This document shows, one piece after another, positions 43,842 through 54,221 of a stretch of DNA of 64,000 nucleotides. The stretch covers positions 1 through 64,000 of the forward strand of contig JAAWBZ010000073.1 in the NCBI GenBank assembly GCA_022792945.1, given 5' to 3'. A model generated the notes under the pieces. That model ran no database searches. It saw only the letters and a list, made by a program, of their open reading frames with translations, and was not told the DNA's origin. Source of the DNA: Oscillospiraceae bacterium (GTDB taxonomy: Bacteria > Bacillota > Clostridia > Oscillospirales > Oscillospiraceae). Position 1 is the stretch's first letter, and every line of letters starts with the position of its first letter. The position numbers and the translations under genes were made by a program.

Positions 43842-46800
43842 TTATTGGATTCCCAGCTGACGCTCCATCTGGCCCAGGTCGATGTGCAGGATTTTGGAGA
43901 TGCCCTGCTCCTGCATGGTGACGCCGTAGAGCACGTCGGCCTCCTCCATGGTGCCGCGCCGGTGGGTGATGACAATGAACTGCGTACAGCCGCAGAGATT
44001 GCGAAGGTAGGAGGCGAAGCGGCGGACGTTGTTGTCGTCCAGCGCCGCGTCGATCTCGTCCAGCAGGCAGAAGGGCGTCGGCCGCACCCGCAGGATGGCG
44101 AAATAGAGCGCGATGGCCACGAACGCCTTCTCGCCGCCGGAGAGCAGCGTGATGGTTTTGAGCTGCTTGCCCGGCGGCTGCACGCGGATTTCGATGCCGC
44201 AGCCCAGCGGGTCCTCCGGGTCCTCCAGCTCCAGCGACGCCTTGCCGCCGCCGAACATCTCCACAAAGGTCTTGCCGAAATACTCGTTGATCCGGGCGAA
44301 CTCCCGGGCGAAGATCTCCGTCATTTCCCGGGTAATGGAGCCGATGATCTCCTCCAGCTCCGCCTTGGCGTGGAGCACATCGTCCCGCTGGGCACTGAGG
44401 TACTCGTAACGCTCGTTGACCCGGGCGAACTCGTCGATGGCACCCAGGTTCGGCGTGCCCAGGGCCGAGATGCGGCGCTTGAGCGCGGCGATCTCCTTCC
44501 CCGCCGCTGCGGCGCTCTCCAGGGGCGCACGCTCCGCCGCCGCCGTGGTGGGCGTCAGCTCATAGGCGTCCCAGAGCTTGTCAATGATCTGCTTTTCCTC
44601 CATGGCCGCAGTGGTCTTGCGCTGCTCCAGGCGGGCGCTTTCGCGCTCCATCAGCAGGATGTCCCGGTTCTTCTCCTGGGCTTCGCGCTCGGCCTTGGTC
44701 TTGCGGGCCTCCGTCTCCATACGCTGGGCGGCGGCGTCCTGCAGGGCGCTCCTGGTTTCCACCAGCTGGCGGGACAGACCGTCCCGCTGGGCAGCCAGGT
44801 CCTCGATCTGTTGGACGAACGCGCCGTTTTCCGCCTCGCAGCGGTCCAGCAGCGCCTCCTTGGCAGCCCGGTCGCCCTGCATGTCCTGCGCCAGGGCGCA
44901 CAGCTGTGCAATGGACTCCTGCGCGGTGCCGCGCTCGGCCTCACAGGCGGCGGCGGCCATGCGCACGGCGGTCGTCTCCTCCTGCAGGGCGGCGCTGCGC
45001 GCCTCCAGCGCACCCCGCCGTTCCTGTATCTGAGCGAGCTGCCCGTCCAAGCCCAGTACCTGCCGCTCCAAGGATGCGATCTCCGCGGACAGCGCCGTCT
45101 GCCGCTCCGTGGCATCAGCGCTCTGGGTGTCCAGAGCTGCCAGCTCCCGGCGGCAGTTCTCGGCCTGGAGCTCCGCGGCCTCCACCAGGAGAGCCTGCTG
45201 CTTTTCGGTGCCCTCCAGGCGCAGCACCTCGTCCTCCGCCTGGCGCAGCTGCCCCTGGACCGCCGAGAGCTGGAATTCCACCTCCGCCGCGGCCCGGACA
45301 GCCTCAGACAGCGCCTGTCCCAGCGCCTCCCGGCGCTCGGACAGCGTGCGCCGCTGCTGCTCCAGCCGCTGAAGCTCGTTGGCCCGGGATAGAATCCCGG
45401 CGCTGCGCGCCGTGGAGCCGCCGGTCATGGCACCGCCGGCGTTGATGACCTGGCCGTCCAGGGTCACGATGCGGAAGCGGTTGGCATATTTTCTCGCCAT
45501 GATGATGGCGTAATCCAGATTTTCCACGACCACCGTCCGGCCCAGCAGATTCTGGAAGATGGCATCGTAGCCGCGGTCGTATTCGATGAGGTCCGAGGCG
45601 ACGCCCACGAACCCGCCGGTATGCTCCACGCCGCTCTCCTGAAGCCGCTTGCCCCAGATAGTGCGGACAGGCAGGAAGGTGGCGCGCCCGCCGTCGCGCT
45701 GCCGGAGCAGCTGGATGGCGGCCTTGCCGTCCTCCTCGGCAGAGACGACGATGTGCTGCATCGCCGCGCCCAGGGCCGTCTCCACCGCCACGGTGTAGCG
45801 GTCCTGGGTCTTGAGCAGCTTCGACACCGGGCCGTGGACGTTCCGCAGCACGCCCCGGGCCGCCGCCTGCATCACCACGCGGACGGCCTTGGAGTACCCC
45901 TCGTACTCACGTTCCATCTCGCGGAACATCTTCAATTTGGACTCGATGGTATCCAGCTGTACGCCGGAGGCGTCCGCCTCCTTTTGCAGCCGGTCGCGCT
46001 TCTCAGCCCTGGCCTGCATCCGCAGGCTGTAGCCGTCGATGGTATTGCGCGCGGCGGTCACGTCCTCCCGGGCGGCGGAGAGGCGGTCTGTCCAGACCTT
46101 CTGCTCCGCCCTGGCCTTCTCCAGGTGCGCCTGGGCCTGGGCCTGCTGCCCGGTGAGCTGCGCGCGCCGCTGGGCCTGCTCGTCCACCGAGAGGGCCAGA
46201 GAATCCAGCTCCCGCCGGCGGCTGGCACACTGGGCCGCGGCATTGGTCTGGGTCAGCTGCAAAGATGCCTGCTCCGTCAGCACCGCATCCAGCGCCATCC
46301 CGGCGGACTGGGTCTCCGTCTGCAATTGGGCCAGCTTCTCCGCTGTTTCGTCCTGCTGGCGGGACAGCGCCTCCAGCCGCGCCTTTTTCTGGACGATCTG
46401 CTCCGTGATCCCGCCGGCGCGGCTCTCCTGTTCCTGGAGCTCGGCGCGTATCCGGTCCATGTTGCGGCGGTTGTTCTCCAAATTGGCCTCCAGGACGGCG
46501 ACCTCGCCCTCTTTGGCACGCACGTCGTCCTCCAGCGCCGCCGCACGCCCACGCAGTATCTCCGTTTCCTGGTCACGCTGACGCAGCTCCTGCCCAAGCT
46601 GTTCGGCGGTATTGTAGAGGGCTGTCAGGTTTTCATGCTCCTGCTCGAGGATGAACGCGGCAGCGTTGTAGTCCTCCTCCGCCTTCTGGGAGGCCGCGGC
46701 CAGCCGCTCGAGGCTGTCCAGCCACATGGAGACCTCCAGGCGCTTCAGCTCGCTGCGGCAGGCCAGGTACTTCTGCGCCTTCTCCGCCTGCTCCCGCAGC

Positions 46801-47411
46801 GGCTCCACCTGTAGCTCCAGCTCGGCGATCTTGTCCCCGATGCGCACCAGGTTTTCCTGGGTGCTGTCCAGGCGCCGCTCAGTCTCCTCCTTGCGGTGGC
46901 GGAATTTGGAGATGCCGGCGGCCTCCTCAAAGACCTCGCGGCGGTCGGTGCTTTTGACCGACAGGATCTCGTCGATGCGGCCCTGGCCGATATTGGAATA
47001 GCCCTCCCGGCCGAGGCCGGTATCCATGAACAGCTCGTTGATATCTCGGAGCCGGGCGGACTGCTTGTTGATATAGTATTCACTGTCTCCGCTGCGGTAA
47101 TACCGCCGGGTCACCATGACCTCCGGCGTCTCGATGCGCAGCGCGCCGTCGGAATTGTCCAGAATCAGCGACGCCTCGGCAAAGCCCACCTGCGCGCGCT
47201 TTTGGGTGCCGCCGAAGATCACGTCCTCCATCTTCGCGCCCCGCAGCGCCTTGGTGCTCTGCTCGCCCATGACCCAGCTGATGGCGTCGGAGATATTCGA
47301 TTTTCCGCTGCCGTTGGGCCCGACGATGGCGGTGATGTCGCTGCCGAATTGCAGGACCGTCTTATCCGGAAAGGATTTGAAGCCCTGGATCTCCAATGCT
47401 TTTAAGTACAA
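43842..47411 (-). CDS. smc: Chromosome segregation protein SMC
   Basis: MYLKALEIQGFKSFPDKT, GPNGSGKSNISDAI, LLSGGEKAFVAIALYFAIL. Confidence 0.97.
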   Translation of the reverse strand: MYLKALEIQGFKSFPDKTVLQFGSDITAIVGPNGSGKSNISDAISWVMGEQSTKALRGAKMEDVIFGGTQKRAQVGFAEASLILDNSDGALRIETPEVMVTRRYYRSGDSEYYINKQSARLRDINELFMDTGLGREGYSNIGQGRIDEILSVKSTDRREVFEEAAGISKFRHRKEETERRLDSTQENLVRIGDKIAELELQVEPLREQAEKAQKYLACRSELKRLEVSMWLDSLERLAAASQKAEEDYNAAAFILEQEHENLTALYNTAEQLGQELRQRDQETEILRGRAAALEDDVRAKEGEVAVLEANLENNRRNMDRIRAELQEQESRAGGITEQIVQKKARLEALSRQQDETAEKLAQLQTETQSAGMALDAVLTEQASLQLTQTNAAAQCASRRRELDSLALSVDEQAQRRAQLTGQQAQAQAHLEKARAEQKVWTDRLSAAREDVTAARNTIDGYSLRMQARAEKRDRLQKEADASGVQLDTIESKLKMFREMEREYEGYSKAVRVVMQAAARGVLRNVHGPVSKLLKTQDRYTVAVETALGAAMQHIVVSAEEDGKAAIQLLRQRDGGRATFLPVRTIWGKRLQESGVEHTGGFVGVASDLIEYDRGYDAIFQNLLGRTVVVENLDYAIIMARKYANRFRIVTLDGQVINAGGAMTGGSTARSAGILSRANELQRLEQQRRTLSERREALGQALSEAVRAAAEVEFQLSAVQGQLRQAEDEVLRLEGTEKQQALLVEAAELQAENCRRELAALDTQSADATERQTALSAEIASLERQVLGLDGQLAQIQERRGALEARSAALQEETTAVRMAAAACEAERGTAQESIAQLCALAQDMQGDRAAKEALLDRCEAENGAFVQQIEDLAAQRDGLSRQLVETRSALQDAAAQRMETEARKTKAEREAQEKNRDILLMERESARLEQRKTTAAMEEKQIIDKLWDAYELTPTTAAAERAPLESAAAAGKEIAALKRRISALGTPNLGAIDEFARVNERYEYLSAQRDDVLHAKAELEEIIGSITREMTEIFAREFARINEYFGKTFVEMFGGGKASLELEDPEDPLGCGIEIRVQPPGKQLKTITLLSGGEKAFVAIALYFAILRVRPTPFCLLDEIDAALDDNNVRRFASYLRNLCGCTQFIVITHRRGTMEEADVLYGVTMQEQGISKILHIDLGQMERQLGIQ

Positions 47412-47510
47412 ACGTGCTACCTCTCATCAGTCAATGCGATCAGGATTCTATTTTGCTATTCTAGCAATTTCCCGCAGTGATTGCAAGTAAATTTTCTCAA
47501 AACCGCGCCG

Positions 47511-47541
47511 CAGGGCGCGGAGGGAAGCCCTCCGCGCCCTG
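47511..47541 (-). terminator. Terminator-like hairpin downstream of rnc
   Basis: cagggcgcggaggg-aag-ccctccgcgccctg, 14-bp stem; T-run weak. Confidence 0.5.
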
Positions 47542-47548
47542 GAGCCGC

Positions 47549-48229
47549 TTAAAATTGACCGGCCAGCTTTTCCAAAGCCGCCTCCGCCGCGGCCTGCTCG
47601 GCCCGTTTCTTGCTGGAGCCGGCGCCGGCGCCCACCACCTGGCCGTTGAGCGTCACCTCCACCCGGAAGGTCTTGTCATGGTCGGGACCGGACTCCTCCA
47701 GCAGCGTATAAGAAAGCACCTGATGCTTTTTCCGCTGCACCAGCTCCTGGAGTGCCGTCTTGACGTCGGCGTTGCAGGGCCGGCGCTCAGGCGCGCCGCT
47801 GAGCAGCAGCCGCTCGACGATGCCGCGAGCCGCCGGGAAGCCGCCATCAAGATACGATGCGGCAATCACCGACTCCACCGCGTCGGCGGTGATGCTGTTG
47901 CGGGTCCTGCCGCCGCCCAGGTCCTCGCCGTGGCCCAGCTTCAGGTACTCGCCCAGGCGCAGGCCCGCCGCGGCCCGGGCCAGGCTGGTCTCGCAGACCA
48001 GGTCCGCCCGCATCCGGGTCAGATCCCCCTCCGGATGATCGGGATAACGGCGGTAGAGGTACTCCGCCACCACGAAGCCCAGGATGGAATCGCCCAGGAA
48101 CTCCAGCCGCTCGTTGCTGGCCAGGCCGTTTTTCCATTTCTCGTTGGCGTAGGAGCTGTGGGTCAGCGCCTTTTCCAGCAGGCGCTGGTCCTGGAAGGTA
48201 TAGCCCAGGGCACGTTCCAGATCACGCAT
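47549..48229 (-). CDS. rnc: Ribonuclease III
   Basis: LERALGYTFQDQRLLEKALTHSSYANE, NERLEFLGDSILGFVVAEYLY, C-terminal dsRBD. Confidence 0.96.
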   Translation of the reverse strand: MRDLERALGYTFQDQRLLEKALTHSSYANEKWKNGLASNERLEFLGDSILGFVVAEYLYRRYPDHPEGDLTRMRADLVCETSLARAAAGLRLGEYLKLGHGEDLGGGRTRNSITADAVESVIAASYLDGGFPAARGIVERLLLSGAPERRPCNADVKTALQELVQRKKHQVLSYTLLEESGPDHDKTFRVEVTLNGQVVGAGAGSSKKRAEQAAAEAALEKLAGQF

Positions 48230-49259
48230 GATGCTCCAGCTCCTTCGGGACCGTGATGAGATCGATATTTTCCTCAATGGCCGCCACCAGACCGCTGCTG
48301 ACCGCCTCTGCCGCCTGGCGCACCGCGTTGGAAATAGCCAGGGCGTCCGACGAGCCGTGGGCCTTGACGATGGGCTTGGTGATCCCCAGGAACGGCGTGC
48401 CGCCCACCTCGCGGTAATCCATCAGTCGCTTGAGGTCCCTGATGCCCTGTTTGCAGAGCAGCGCAGCCAGCTTGGTGCCGGCGTTGCGCATAAACAGCCC
48501 TTTCAGCTGATCGGACATGAATTTTCCGGTGCCCTCGATGCTTTTCAGCAGGATATTCCCCGAAAAGCCGTCGGAGACCACCACGTCTGCGCCGCCCAGC
48601 ATCACGTCCCGGCCCTCGATGTTGCCGATGAAATGGATGCCGCCGCGCTCACTCAGCCGCTGGAGCATCCCATAGGCCGCTCGCTGCAAATCGGTACCCT
48701 TGCTGTCCTCCGCGCCAATGTTCAACAGGCCCACCCGGGGCTTTTCGATCCCCAAAGTCCGCTGGGCAAAGAAGGAGCCCATACAGCCGAACTGCAAGAG
48801 GAATTCCGGCGTACACTCGGCGTTGGCGCCGCAGTCCACCAACACGCACTTCCCCGCGGCGGTAGGGAGCACCGGCGCCAGGGCCGCGCGGCGGATGCCG
48901 GGAATGCGCTTGACGATCAGCGTGGCGGCGGTGAGCACCGCACCGGTGCTGCCGGCAGAGATGAACGCGTCACCCTTGCCGTCGGCCAGCATCCGCAGGC
49001 CCACCACCAGAGAAGAGTCCCGCCGCTTGCGGATCACCGTCGCCGGGTCGTCGTGCATGTCCACCACATCCTCGGCGTTGGCGATCTCCATCCCCTTGGG
49101 CAGATTGGTCACGCCCTTCTCCTTCAGGGCCTCCAGGACCTCCGCGCCGCGGCCCACCAGGACCAGCTCCATGTCCGCCATTCTGGCCGCCCGCAGGACG
49201 CCGGCAACGATCTCACCGGGGGCGTTGTCGCCGCCCATCGCGTCGATGATAATTCTCAT
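48222..49259 (-). CDS. plsX: Phosphate acyltransferase PlsX
   Basis: MRIIIDAMGGDNAPGEIVAGVLRA; SAGSTGAVLTAA. Confidence 0.96.
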   Translation of the reverse strand: MRIIIDAMGGDNAPGEIVAGVLRAARMADMELVLVGRGAEVLEALKEKGVTNLPKGMEIANAEDVVDMHDDPATVIRKRRDSSLVVGLRMLADGKGDAFISAGSTGAVLTAATLIVKRIPGIRRAALAPVLPTAAGKCVLVDCGANAECTPEFLLQFGCMGSFFAQRTLGIEKPRVGLLNIGAEDSKGTDLQRAAYGMLQRLSERGGIHFIGNIEGRDVMLGGADVVVSDGFSGNILLKSIEGTGKFMSDQLKGLFMRNAGTKLAALLCKQGIRDLKRLMDYREVGGTPFLGITKPIVKAHGSSDALAISNAVRQAAEAVSSGLVAAIEENIDLITVPKELEHHA

Positions 49260-50581
49260 GACAGGGCTCCTTTCTCGTTTTCCGTCTGTATGACCGCGTC
49301 GATCCGCTCCAGCGCGCGGTTGGCGATAGCCAGGTTCCTGTTGGCCTTACCCTTCACCCGATGACCCAGAGGCTCAAGGATGCCGAAATTCACATTCATC
49401 GGCTGGAACTCCCCCACGCTCCCCCCGCTGATATACCATGCCAGCGCGCCGATGGCCGTTTCCCGGGAAAAGTCCGGCAACGGCCGGCCCAGAACCTTGG
49501 CCGCCATGGCCTTGGCGCAGAGGAAGCCCGAGGCGGTGGACTCCACATACCCCTCCACGCCGGTCATCTGCCCGGCAAAGGCCACCAACGGGTCCCGCCG
49601 GTCTGCGTAATAGCGGTCCAGCAGCTGTGGGGAATTCAAAAACGTGTTGCGGTGCATGACGCCGTAGCGCACGAACTCCGCGTTCCGGAGCGCCGGGATC
49701 ATGGAGAACACCCGCTTCTGCTCCGGGAATTTCAGATGCGTCTGGAAGCCCACCAGATTGTAGACGCTGCCAGCGGCATTGTCCCGGCGCAGCTGCACCA
49801 CCGCGTAGGGCTCCCGCCCGGTCCGGGGGTCCCGGAGGCCCACGGGCTTCAGCGGGCCGTAGCGCAGGGTGTCCACGCCGCGGCGGGCCATGACCTCCAC
49901 AGGCATGCAGCCCTCAAATACCAGCTTGTCCTCAAAGCCGTGAACCGGCGCCTCCTCTGCGGTTTTCAGTGCATCCACAAAGGCCAGATACTGCTCGCGG
50001 TCCATGGCGCAGTTTACATAATCCGCCGTCCCACGGTCGTACCGGGATGCGAGCCAAGCCAGGTCCATATCGATGGACGCGGCGCTGACCAGCGGCGCAG
50101 CAGCGTCGAAGAAGCGGAGGTACTCCGCGCCGCCGAAGTAGTTCTGAATGGCCCCGCTGAGGCCGTCGCTGGTCAGCGGCCCCGTCGCCACAATCACCGG
50201 ACCCACCGAGATTTCAGTCACCTCTTCCTCAAAGATCCGGATGGCCGGATGGCTGCGGATCTTCTCCGTGACCAGCCGGGAAAAGCCGTCTCGGTCCACC
50301 GCCAGTGCGCCGCCGGCCTCCACCCGCGTCGCGTCGGCACACGCGAGGATCAGGCTGCCGCAGCGGCGCAACTCCTCCTTCAGGAGGCCCACCGCGTTCT
50401 CCAGCCGGTCGCCCCGCAGGGAGTTGGAGCACACCAGCTCGGCAAAGCCGGGGCTGTGATGGGCCGGCGTCATTTTGGCGGGCTTCATCTCGTAGAGCGC
50501 CACCTCCAGCCCGCCTTGGGCCAGCTGCCACGCAGCCTCGCAGCCGGCCAGGCCCGCGCCGATCACCCTGACGGTGCTCAT
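49256..50581 (-). CDS. trmFO: Methylenetetrahydrofolate-tRNA-(uracil-5-)-methyltransferase TrmFO
   Basis: VRVIGAGLAGCEAAWQLAQGGLEVALYEMKP; FAGQMTGVEGYVESTASGF. Confidence 0.97.
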   Translation of the reverse strand: MSTVRVIGAGLAGCEAAWQLAQGGLEVALYEMKPAKMTPAHHSPGFAELVCSNSLRGDRLENAVGLLKEELRRCGSLILACADATRVEAGGALAVDRDGFSRLVTEKIRSHPAIRIFEEEVTEISVGPVIVATGPLTSDGLSGAIQNYFGGAEYLRFFDAAAPLVSAASIDMDLAWLASRYDRGTADYVNCAMDREQYLAFVDALKTAEEAPVHGFEDKLVFEGCMPVEVMARRGVDTLRYGPLKPVGLRDPRTGREPYAVVQLRRDNAAGSVYNLVGFQTHLKFPEQKRVFSMIPALRNAEFVRYGVMHRNTFLNSPQLLDRYYADRRDPLVAFAGQMTGVEGYVESTASGFLCAKAMAAKVLGRPLPDFSRETAIGALAWYISGGSVGEFQPMNVNFGILEPLGHRVKGKANRNLAIANRALERIDAVIQTENEKGALS

Positions 50582-52827
50582 GGCGTCTCCTCCTTCTCCG
50601 CCGGCTTTTTCGCCGCCCTGGTCTTCGCTGCCGTCTTGGCTTTGGACGCCGGCTTTTTCGCCGGCTTGGCCTCAGCCTCCGGCGCGGCCTCAGCCTCTTT
50701 TGCGGCCTCGGCGGGCTTGCGGCGGTAGCCGCGCTGGTCCTCGGGCAGGAAGTTGGAGCATTTTTCATTGATGCAGAAGGGCTTCATCTGCCCCCGCCCG
50801 GATTTTTTGAACATGGACTGGCCGCAGACCGGGCAGTCGAACTCCGTGGGCACGTCCCAGGACATAAAGCCGCACTCCGCGCCGCGCTCACAGGCATAAT
50901 AGGCAAAGCCCTTCTTGGATTTCCGCTTGAGCATTCCGCTGCCGCACTGGGGACAGCGGCCAGGCATCCGCTCGACGATGGGCTTGGTGTTTTTGCACTC
51001 CGGGTAGCCGGGGCAGGCCAGGAAGCGGCCGAAGCGGCCGATTTTGATGACCATATTCCGCCCGCACAGCTCGCAGACCTCGTCGGTCTCCTCATCGGGG
51101 ACCTTCAGGCGGGTGTCCTTAAGCGCCTCCTCCGCCGCCTCCAGCTCCTTGCTGAAGTCGCCGTAGAAGTCCGAGAGCACCTGCTTCCATGGCAGCTTCC
51201 CCTCCTCCACCTGATCCAGGCGCGCCTCCATCCCGGCGGTGAACTCCACGTCCACAATGTCATTGAAACGATCCACCATCAGCCCGTTGACCACCTCGCC
51301 CAACGGCGTCGGCCAGAGGCGTTTGTCCTTTTTGATGACGTAGTCCCGGTCCTGGATGGTGGAAATGATCGTCGCGTAGGTGGAGGGACGGCCCACCCCC
51401 TTCTCCTCCATGGCCCGCACCAGGGTTGCCTCGGTGTAGCGGGCGGGCGGCTGGGTGAAGTGCTGCTCCTGCTCGCAGGCGGTTTTGGACAGCGGCTCGC
51501 CCTCGGTCAGATCCGGCAGGGGTGACTGGACCTCCTCGCCCTCATCGTCCTTCCCCTCCTCATAGATGGCGGTGAAGCCGGCAAATTTCAGGCTCTGGTG
51601 GTTGGCACGGAATACATGATCGCCGCAGACGGCCTCAATGGCGATGGCGTCGTAGAGCGCGTTGGACATCTGACAGGCCACAAAGCGGCTCCAGATCAGC
51701 TTGTAGAGCCGGTACTGGTCCCGGCTCAGGTCCTTGGAAATGCGCTCCGGGTCCAGCCAGACGTTGCTGGGGCGGATGGCCTCGTGAGCGTCCTGGGCGG
51801 CGTTTTTGGTCTTGAACTGGCGATGCGCGCCGTTGTGGTAGGCCTGGCCGTAGCGGCTGGTAATGAATTCCTGCACCGCGGCCAGGGCGTCGTCAGAGAG
51901 GCGTGTGGAGTCGGTACGCATATAGGTGATGAGGCCGATGGTCCCCTCGCCGGAGATATCCACGCCCTCATAGAGCTGCTGCGCGATGGCCATGGTGCGC
52001 TTGGGGGTCATATTCAGCCTGCGCGACGCCTCCTGCTGCAGGGTAGAGGTGATGAAGGGCGGCGCGGGCGAGCGCTTTTTCTCAGTGCGCTTGACGCTGG
52101 CCACGGAGAACGCGCCGCGCTCCAGAGACGCGATCACGGCGGCTACCTCAGCCTCGCTTTTCAGCTCCCGCTTTTTGGGGTCGCCGTAGAAGCGGGCGCG
52201 GAAGCTGCCGGGCTTTCCCACCCGCTGGAGCAGCACGTCCAGCGACCAATACTCCTGGGGCACAAAGGCCCGGATTTCATTCTCCCGGTCCACCACCAGC
52301 CGCGTCGCCACCGACTGCACGCGTCCGGCCGAGAGACCCCGGCGGACCTTCTTCCACAGAAGCGGACTGAGCTGATAGCCCACGATCCGGTCCAGAATGC
52401 GCCGCGCCTGCTGCGCGTCCACCAGGTCATAGTCGATGCCCCGCGGCTCGCCGATGGCCTTGGAGACCACGTTCCTGGTGATCTCGTTGAAGGTCACCCG
52501 GAACGTCTTGTCGTCCGGGATGCCCAGCAGCTCCTTGAGATGCCAGGAGATGGCCTCTCCCTCGCGGTCGGGGTCGGTGGCCAGATAGATGTTCTCGCTG
52601 TCCTTAGCCGCCTTCTTCAGGTCGGAGATCACATTTTCCTTTCCCTTCATGGGGATATAGTGCGGTTCAAAATTATGCTCAAAATCGACGCCCATGGTGC
52701 TCTTCGGCAGGTCCCGCAGGTGCCCCATGCAGGCCTTGACCTGGTAGCGGGGACCCAGATATTTGCCAATGGTCTTGGCCTTGGACGGGGACTCCACGAT
52801 CACAAGGTTCGTCTGTTCATTCGCCAT
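50578..52827 (-). CDS. topA: DNA topoisomerase I
   Basis: NLVIVESPSKAKTIGKYLG, Toprim and catalytic Tyr region ITYMRTDSTRLS, C-terminal zinc ribbons and basic Ala/Lys/Pro tail. Confidence 0.97.
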   Translation of the reverse strand: MANEQTNLVIVESPSKAKTIGKYLGPRYQVKACMGHLRDLPKSTMGVDFEHNFEPHYIPMKGKENVISDLKKAAKDSENIYLATDPDREGEAISWHLKELLGIPDDKTFRVTFNEITRNVVSKAIGEPRGIDYDLVDAQQARRILDRIVGYQLSPLLWKKVRRGLSAGRVQSVATRLVVDRENEIRAFVPQEYWSLDVLLQRVGKPGSFRARFYGDPKKRELKSEAEVAAVIASLERGAFSVASVKRTEKKRSPAPPFITSTLQQEASRRLNMTPKRTMAIAQQLYEGVDISGEGTIGLITYMRTDSTRLSDDALAAVQEFITSRYGQAYHNGAHRQFKTKNAAQDAHEAIRPSNVWLDPERISKDLSRDQYRLYKLIWSRFVACQMSNALYDAIAIEAVCGDHVFRANHQSLKFAGFTAIYEEGKDDEGEEVQSPLPDLTEGEPLSKTACEQEQHFTQPPARYTEATLVRAMEEKGVGRPSTYATIISTIQDRDYVIKKDKRLWPTPLGEVVNGLMVDRFNDIVDVEFTAGMEARLDQVEEGKLPWKQVLSDFYGDFSKELEAAEEALKDTRLKVPDEETDEVCELCGRNMVIKIGRFGRFLACPGYPECKNTKPIVERMPGRCPQCGSGMLKRKSKKGFAYYACERGAECGFMSWDVPTEFDCPVCGQSMFKKSGRGQMKPFCINEKCSNFLPEDQRGYRRKPAEAAKEAEAAPEAEAKPAKKPASKAKTAAKTRAAKKPAEKEETP

Positions 52828-52874
52828 TCCAATGATTCCTCCAACTCCGCCGCACCGGCGGATATTCTGTTGCG

Positions 52875-52945
52875 GAGGCGGTATTCATAGGCGGGAAACG
52901 GCAAATGCCGCCGCCGCGGCGTTTCACGCCTGTGAATACAGCCTC
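52875..52945. repeat. Large imperfect inverted repeat / hairpin (26-nt arms) between dprA and topA
   Basis: GAGGCGGTATTCATAGGCGGGAAACG and CGTTTCACGCCTGTGAATACAGCCTC; 23 of 26 perfect pairs and a 19-nt GC-rich loop. Confidence 0.8.
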
Positions 52946-54193
52946 TCATGCCCGCGCCAGCGCATAGCGGTTGCCGGGCAGGCGCTGCACCTGCTGCTTG
53001 ATCTCCAGGATGGTCAGCGCCGCCAGGACGCGGCCGGCGCCCAGGCCGCACTGTGCCGCCAGCGCATCCACGTGGCGCTCTCCCTGCTGCAGGGCCAGCA
53101 AGACCTGCCGCTCGTCCTCCGACGCGCCGCGCAGGGCGGCTTGTACGTCAATATAGCCTGTGTTTTCCGGATTGTCAACGGATTTTTTGTCGGATTCTTT
53201 TTCTGCAAGCCTGGGCCTGCGCACCGTCTGGGCCACCTTCTCCACCGATGACTCGCCGCGGTGGTCCCGCAGCTCGCCCATAGAGGCTGTCAGGCCCTCA
53301 CCGGCGCGGTATTCCTGTATCCTGTCCGGATAAAGGTCCGCATACTCGCGCATCACGTCCCAGCCGGTCTCCACTAAGATCGCGCCCTCCCGGAGCAGCT
53401 GATTGCTCCCGGCGCAGCAGGCCAGCCCCGCATTGCCCGGGACCGCGAATACGTCCCGCCCCTGCTCCAGCGCCAGATCCGCCGTGATCAGCGTGCCGCT
53501 CTTCCGGGGCGCCTCCACCACCACGATGCCCAGGGACAGGCCGCTGATGATCCGGTTGCGGGCCGGGAAATGACCGGCCACCGGCGGCGTCCCCGGCGGA
53601 TACTCGCTGAGAAGACAGCCCCGGCGGCGGACATCGTCGTAGAGGTGCCGGTTGGACCGGGGATACACCACGTCCACGCCGCAGCCCAGCACACCCACCA
53701 CCGGCCTGCCCGCCGACACCGCGCCCAGCATGGCCATGGCGTCGCCGCCTAGGGCCAGCCCCGAAACGACGATGCCGCCGCAGCGGCCGATCTGGTAGCC
53801 TAGGCGCTTGGCGCAGCTCATACCGTAGGGCGAGGAGCGGCGTGAGCCCACCACTGCCACCAGCGGCTCGCCGTCCAGGTCCGGCAGGACTCCGGCGTAA
53901 TAGAGTACCGTGGGCGGATCGGCGATGCTGCGCAGCCGGGCGGGATAGGCCGCGTCCTGGTAGGTCAGGATGTGGACCTCCAGGCGGGCGCACTGGTTCA
54001 TGACCGCCTGCGCCGCCTCCAGGTCCTTGTCCGCGAGCGCCCGGCGCTCCGCCTCGCCAAGACCCGCCAGACGGTATTCATCCTCGCCGGCGCGGTAGAT
54101 CTCCTCTGGCGTCTCGAAGTAGCGCAGGGCCTTCTGCACGCCGCGGGGGCCAATCCCCCGGCGCGTACTGAGCCAGACCCAGTTCAGCAGCAT
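52946..54193 (-). CDS. dprA: DNA-processing protein DprA
   Basis: VAVVGSRRSSPYG, VSGLALGGDAMAMLGA, C-terminal winged helix. Confidence 0.95.
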   Translation of the reverse strand: MLLNWVWLSTRRGIGPRGVQKALRYFETPEEIYRAGEDEYRLAGLGEAERRALADKDLEAAQAVMNQCARLEVHILTYQDAAYPARLRSIADPPTVLYYAGVLPDLDGEPLVAVVGSRRSSPYGMSCAKRLGYQIGRCGGIVVSGLALGGDAMAMLGAVSAGRPVVGVLGCGVDVVYPRSNRHLYDDVRRRGCLLSEYPPGTPPVAGHFPARNRIISGLSLGIVVVEAPRKSGTLITADLALEQGRDVFAVPGNAGLACCAGSNQLLREGAILVETGWDVMREYADLYPDRIQEYRAGEGLTASMGELRDHRGESSVEKVAQTVRRPRLAEKESDKKSVDNPENTGYIDVQAALRGASEDERQVLLALQQGERHVDALAAQCGLGAGRVLAALTILEIKQQVQRLPGNRYALARA

Positions 54194-54221
54194 CGCGCGG
54201 CCTCCTTTCCATTCTATCCCG

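Noticed and set aside
42672-45392. 906-aa plus-strand ORF opposite rph/ftsY/smc
   Set aside because: Antisense artefact; low-complexity His/Leu/Gln/Arg-rich translation.
48222-48229. Absence of acpP between plsX and rnc
   Set aside because: Gene order varies across Firmicutes; acpP may lie elsewhere, so absence in this window is not informative.
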